The notes below the pieces were generated by a model. The model saw nothing but the letters and a program-made list of their open reading frames with translations. It had not been told where the DNA came from and searched no databases. 64,000 bases of DNA from Stieleria magnilauensis (GTDB taxonomy: Bacteria > Planctomycetota > Planctomycetia > Pirellulales > Pirellulaceae), in the NCBI GenBank assembly GCA_007753675.1, contig CP036432.1, positions 5,182,394-5,246,393 on the forward strand. Direction: 5' to 3'. Position 1 is the stretch's first letter; each line of letters begins with the position of its first letter. Shown here one piece after another: positions 63,801 to 64,000 of this stretch. The position numbers and the translations under genes were made by a program.

Positions 63801-63997
63801 ATGACGAAGGGTCCATCGGTCACCAGATCCGCGATCGATTCTCCGTCTTCAAAATCAATCGCGACGACGATTCCGCCGCTGAACTTGAATTGTTCAACGA
63901 AGCGATCTTCCGCGTGCAGCCCGGACGGCAACAGTCCGATGAGGCAGAGGATTGCGGCGATCCGTCCGACGAGAGATCGATGGTGGTTCATTCGCAT
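60872..63997 (-). CDS. Secreted beta-propeller protein with N-terminal methyltransferase-like domain
   Basis: The 1041-residue protein (ATG at 63997, or 63991 two codons later) has a signal peptide (LVGRIAAILCLIGLLPSGLHA). Residues 35-155 are methyltransferase-like (GGIVVAIDFEDGESIADL, GLVNLVLCKDSSEVP, LVPGGRLVV) but without a clear SAM-binding glycine motif. From about 170 there are PQQ-like blades (CAVDLKDGDERW, CLDTVSGDVLW, YSLNREDGAIGW, CLRASDGQLVW) making two propellers with C-Q-C at 563-565 (GMLYNGPYVCQCAI) between them. It is a paralogue of the protein at 47780-50881. Sequence beyond 64000 is unseen, so its upstream context is unknown. Confidence 0.78.
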   Translation of the reverse strand: MRMNHHRSLVGRIAAILCLIGLLPSGLHAEDRFVEQFKFSGGIVVAIDFEDGESIADLVTDGPFVIHALLREPDRVAAARQVIQQAGLYGKVSCELYNGRDLPYVDGLVNLVLCKDSSEVPKSELMRVLVPGGRLVVQGADGWKKRAKPVPDGLDQWNQFLHGADNNGVSLDDVGPPQRLRWHDTPEYGRSKSLSPSLTNMVSADGVLLTIEDRATTEDINAPIDYQLVARDGFNGIELWKRPMEQWIKWQTGSIKSIPTQQQRCLAAVGKSVYVCSGFGDPVTAYAIRTGAVRQVYPHTKRATEFAIDGQTLYVIKGTPYKLPKAAATDGRVELCAVDLKDGDERWTRAMMDEYTGGTFAVNGPHLVYHSTGGVTCLDTVSGDVLWTEPVPIKAAPPVTKEAGRALRRGKKPSDSSLFSANVHPTLVLTDEMVFCAIHDTMTAKRLRDGKTLWSAPAGQNYMKSTEIFVADGLVWSRDLNGRDPKTGKVVRTLAQEMTGPMSHDRCYRNRITHRYYLNSASGGADFVKLDGTAETPNPWARSTCGLAVMPANGMLYNGPYVCQCAIGTMATGVNGFYNGSGNTDRRFNVSIEPRLVKGPAFGTVNGPAASADDWPTYRYSNSRSGITPGRTPDELVAKWNVDLGSHPTAPVVAGDSVYVADRDGYTLYSLNREDGAIGWSFIADGRIDSPPTYHNGLVLVGSRGGSVYCLRASDGQLVWTFNGMPERRLICDTGRLESAWPVHGSIMMFDDTAYFAAGRSTFLDGGIAVFGLDPVSGEMKHGRIMQGPYQDDARSFPVQARGQFQLEGCKGDIFSCAADQLFMRNQAFNPDLEPVATQKVKTLHLMASPGFLNESPQHRTYWTVDRDLRYGGAMGKFGAGPAGDTIAFDGKLFYEVRGYAPGRNLPGRGRGLDPLELYSVYSGSYGGMGEKEDASAIPAMGTWQQRWTTPTPFAGHAIAASDNTVMAAGVPLLKDYSAEQTNASYAGRNGGIAWLLDAEDGRPLQELRFDAAPVWDGIAIAHNSFFVCLKDGSVVCLAAK

Positions 63998-64000
63998 GGT

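Noticed and set aside
52531-63997. Quinoprotein alcohol dehydrogenase function for the propeller proteins
   Set aside because: The single propeller has adjacent cysteines (YCCDQ), which recall the disulfide ring of PQQ dehydrogenases, but the surrounding active-site residues and the eight W-motif blades are not recognisable. Only a structural beta-propeller is claimed.
37016-63997. Cytochrome c motif in the propeller proteins
   Set aside because: The cysteines are in C-x-C pairs; I saw no C-x-x-C-H, so covalent haem attachment is not supported.

Overview
The window reads as a chromosomal segment of a planctomycete, most likely a Rhodopirellula/Stieleria-like member of the Pirellulaceae. This is inferred from gene content, not from a marker gene. 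The signs are giant secreted PQQ-like beta-propeller proteins carrying degenerate methyltransferase-like domains, an exosortase with a PEP-CTERM-like substrate, a Tat-exported Gfo/Idh/MocA oxidoreductase, generally weak Shine-Dalgarno sites, many 1-8 bp gene overlaps and several palindromic intergenic repeats. No rRNA, tRNA, CRISPR array, transposase or integrase was seen.

Region 1 (1-36.5 kb) is a Wzx/Wzy-type exopolysaccharide or capsule locus. The left part (1-7.6 kb) holds methyltransferase-like genes, a WavE-like gene, a sugar-nucleotidyltransferase with a cupin, an MsbA-like ABC exporter, a GDPD-like enzyme and a HAD phosphatase. At 7.8-13.1 kb a trypsin-like protease with a PEP-CTERM-like tail, an EpsI-like protein and an exosortase fused to a long TPR-like domain form a protein-sorting unit. 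From 13.4 kb rightward come a small secreted protein, a Wza-like export lipoprotein, a small lipoprotein, a Wzy/O-antigen-ligase-like polymerase, a Wzx-like flippase and a tightly overlapped operon of glycosyltransferases, acyltransferases, a CapK/PaaK-like adenylate-forming enzyme and an EEP-type phosphoesterase. A membrane GT2 and a deacetylase-like protein follow. On the opposite strand the initiating sugar-phosphate transferase and a Wzc-like chain-length protein with a degenerate kinase domain close the locus (33.2-36.5 kb).

Region 2 (37-64 kb) is dominated by a poorly described set of secreted proteins. Four large proteins (37016-40912, 47780-50881, 53916-56039, 60872-63997) combine a Rossmann methyltransferase-like segment with PQQ-like beta-propellers and share a C-x-C motif at the end of a propeller. 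A fifth protein (52531-53919) is a stand-alone propeller matching the N-terminal half of the first. Two loci pair these propellers with a secreted protein of a second family (mature start C-[QK]-VPVFRYALERWPAD, plus its own C-S-C motif). In one locus the two propeller halves are fused; in the other they are separate genes in swapped order. Between them lie a response regulator-HATPase fusion, a VWA protein and a membrane-anchored helical-repeat protein. An esterase, an unclassified secreted protein and a Gfo/Idh/MocA oxidoreductase complete the region.

Repeats are a clear secondary theme: seven 39-bp tandem units ending in an inverted copy (50.9-51.2 kb), a nested palindrome inside the 5' part of a coding region (52.4 kb), three AAGCTT-centred repeats (56.1-56.2 kb), a perfect 20-bp inverted repeat (57.3 kb) and likely terminator hairpins between convergent genes.
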